Assembly: GCA_000415185.1 (NCBI GenBank)
Contig: KE351679.1
Span: forward strand, 124,802 to 188,801
Reading direction: 5' to 3'
Length of the DNA stretch: 64,000 nt
Origin: Enterococcus faecalis 13-SD-W-01
Lineage (GTDB): Bacteria; Bacillota; Bacilli; Lactobacillales; Enterococcaceae
The notes under the pieces were generated by a model. That model was not told the DNA's origin. It searched no databases and saw nothing but the letters and a program-made list of their open reading frames with translations. The position numbers were made by a program, and so were the translations under genes. Below are positions 62,638-64,000 of this stretch, piece by piece. Numbering within the stretch: position 1 is the stretch's first letter; every line of letters begins with the position of its first letter.

Positions 62638-63428
62638 CAGCAAATCACCCTCCTGATTTTATTTGAAAAAACCTCTAAACTAATGACAACAATAACGATC
62701 AGCAATGTGACCATCCCAGCAATGTCGTATTGAAAATTTTTGTAATAGAAGTCAAAAAGAAACCCAATCCCTGTCCCTGTCAAAATCCCCACTAACGTTG
62801 CATCCCGAATATTGTTTTCAATCAAAAACAACAGCCAGCTCACAAGCTGATTGAAGCACATCGGCAAGATTCCTTGAAAAACGATTTGAATATAAGAAGC
62901 ACCCAATGCAGACATCGCTTCTACAACACTTCCAGCCACTTCATCGATCACTTCTGTAAAAGAGCGTGTCAAGTAACCAAATGTCGTAAAAGAAATCGCC
63001 AAGTATCCTGTAAATTCACTTTGTTTAAAACTCAACAAGAGAATCATCGCCCAGACAACAATTGGGATATTCCTGAAAAAACTTGCAAATCCTCGAATAG
63101 CTGTCTTGAGAAAAAAAGTATGTCCCGCAACATTGGAGCCGAGGATCGCAGCAATTAATGCAACTGCTGCTCCGCTCATCGTCGCCGTTACCGACAATAA
63201 AACCGTCTGGAGCAGACGTGAAAAAATCATCGGCAGAAAAGCCAGAGAATCCTCTGTCGGAATAAAATTCGTGAACAGCCAGATAAAGCTTTCTGGAACG
63301 GCAGACAGAGAAATCCCTGCCTGAAAACCAACACCTGCAGCAGTGAACCAATAAAGAACTGCTGCTGCAAAGAAAATTGCTGAGCTTCTATATTTTCGTT
63401 TTTTGAATATATCCTGTGTTTTGCTCAT
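62637..63428 (-). CDS. phnE: Phosphonate ABC transporter permease (PhnE, first copy)
   Basis: 263 residues. Six membrane segments, coupling loop EAMSALGASYIQIVFQGILP, closely parallel to the second permease (EALTACGASWWQ). Start is 9 bases after phnC. The PhnC-PhnE-PhnE-(PhnD beyond the window?) layout is standard. Confidence 0.92.
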   Translation of the reverse strand: MSKTQDIFKKRKYRSSAIFFAAAVLYWFTAAGVGFQAGISLSAVPESFIWLFTNFIPTEDSLAFLPMIFSRLLQTVLLSVTATMSGAAVALIAAILGSNVAGHTFFLKTAIRGFASFFRNIPIVVWAMILLLSFKQSEFTGYLAISFTTFGYLTRSFTEVIDEVAGSVVEAMSALGASYIQIVFQGILPMCFNQLVSWLLFLIENNIRDATLVGILTGTGIGFLFDFYYKNFQYDIAGMVTLLIVIVVISLEVFSNKIRRVIC

Positions 63429-63437
63429 ACCTGCCTC

Positions 63438-64000
63438 CTAAACTAATAATTCATCTGAACGGTAAATATGGATCGCCGCGTCCTTTGTCAATTCATCGGG
63501 TGAGCCTTCAAAGATGATTTCTCCGCTATTTACACCAATGATCCGATCAGAATACTCGATCGCTGTTTCAATTTGGTGCAAGTTGACTAAACAAGAAATA
63601 GCCAATTCATCGGTTACTTTTCTCAAGTAATCCATGACTGTCTTTGCTGACTTAGGATCTAAAGAAGCGATGGGTTCATCACATAAAATCAGCTTTGGTT
63701 TTTGCATTAGCGCACGGGCAATACCGACACGTTGTTTTTGGCCTCCGCTTAATTCATCGCAACGGGAATAAGCAAATTCTGCAAGTCCGACTTTCTCGAT
63801 CAATTCAAATGCGTATGTTTTTTCTTCTTCAGTATAGACACCCATTGTTCCTGCTAAGACAGATTTATAGCCTAAGCAGCCATGCAGGACATTTTCAATC
63901 ACTGTCAAACGGCTGACAAGATTATAATGCTGAAAAATCATGCCGATTTCTCTTCTTTTTCGGCGTAATTCTCTGGGCTTTAATTTCGTCAAATCTTTCT
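63438..64000 (-). CDS. phnC: Phosphonate ABC transporter ATP-binding protein, N-terminus beyond window
   Basis: At least 187 codons; the frame continues out of the window at 64000, so the Walker A part is missing. The signature LSGGQKQRVGIARAL and Walker B LILCDEPIASLDP are present, followed by LHQIETAIEYSDRI. It energises uptake by the two PhnE permeases. The binding protein PhnD is expected just outside the window. Confidence 0.93.
   Translation of the reverse strand, partial: KDLTKLKPRELRRKRREIGMIFQHYNLVSRLTVIENVLHGCLGYKSVLAGTMGVYTEEEKTYAFELIEKVGLAEFAYSRCDELSGGQKQRVGIARALMQKPKLILCDEPIASLDPKSAKTVMDYLRKVTDELAISCLVNLHQIETAIEYSDRIIGVNSGEIIFEGSPDELTKDAAIHIYRSDELLV

Overview
The window looks like chromosomal DNA of a low-GC lactic acid bacterium, most probably an Enterococcus of the E. 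faecium type. This rests on protein resemblance and gene order: CtsR-controlled clpB, lepA, a CiaRH-like two-component system, a CstR/rhodanese/CoA-persulfide-reductase operon, a shikimate operon ending at an LCP gene, and a 2-aminoethylphosphonate operon. The species was not determined. No rRNA, tRNA or CRISPR array was seen.

Layout. 1-8.1 kb: a small lipoprotein, an ABC-2 exporter, trmK, a Nif3-like protein, pepT, a lipid kinase, a DUF1294 protein and a flippase-like membrane protein. 8.1-14.3 kb: clpB under a CtsR-type promoter, a membrane protein with a nucleoside deoxyribosyltransferase on the minus strand, then lepA. 14.3-23.2 kb: accessory block. A prophage remnant next to lepA keeps only integrase, the cI/Cro switch and early genes. 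It stops inside a DUF669-like gene, whose first ~23 codons are fused in frame to the C-terminal two thirds of an ammonium transporter. An intact Glu/GABA-type antiporter follows, then a glutaminase cut at its 3' end, which abuts the C-terminal part of an Mga-like regulator. The block therefore contains at least two illegitimate junctions.

23.2-37 kb: a candidate small RNA, two tandem paralogous membrane peptides, a GDPD lipoprotein, a DUF4767 lipoprotein, a small gene under a LexA-like box, alanine dehydrogenase convergent with an amino acid permease, an LtaS-type enzyme, an Mga-like regulator, mgtE and YitT/YczE-type membrane proteins. 37-46.4 kb: CiaRH-like genes with a CiaR-like direct repeat upstream, an RpiR regulator divergent from an oxidoreductase, small envelope or unknown proteins, and the persulfide operon.

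46.5-64 kb, mostly minus strand: topB, an LCP protein, and aroK-aroA-aroC-aroB-aroF-aroE (transcribed from aroE) behind a leader that contains a strong intrinsic terminator. Then come a YitT/LysR pair, a YbaK protein, and the phosphonate operon phnC (cut by the window end)-phnE-phnE-PHP phosphoesterase-phnW-phnX. This operon would import 2-aminoethylphosphonate and convert it to acetaldehyde and phosphate. The most unusual items are the prophage/amt chimera, the symmetric four-operator phage switch, the aro leader, the LexA-like boxes, and the PHP gene inside the phosphonate operon.
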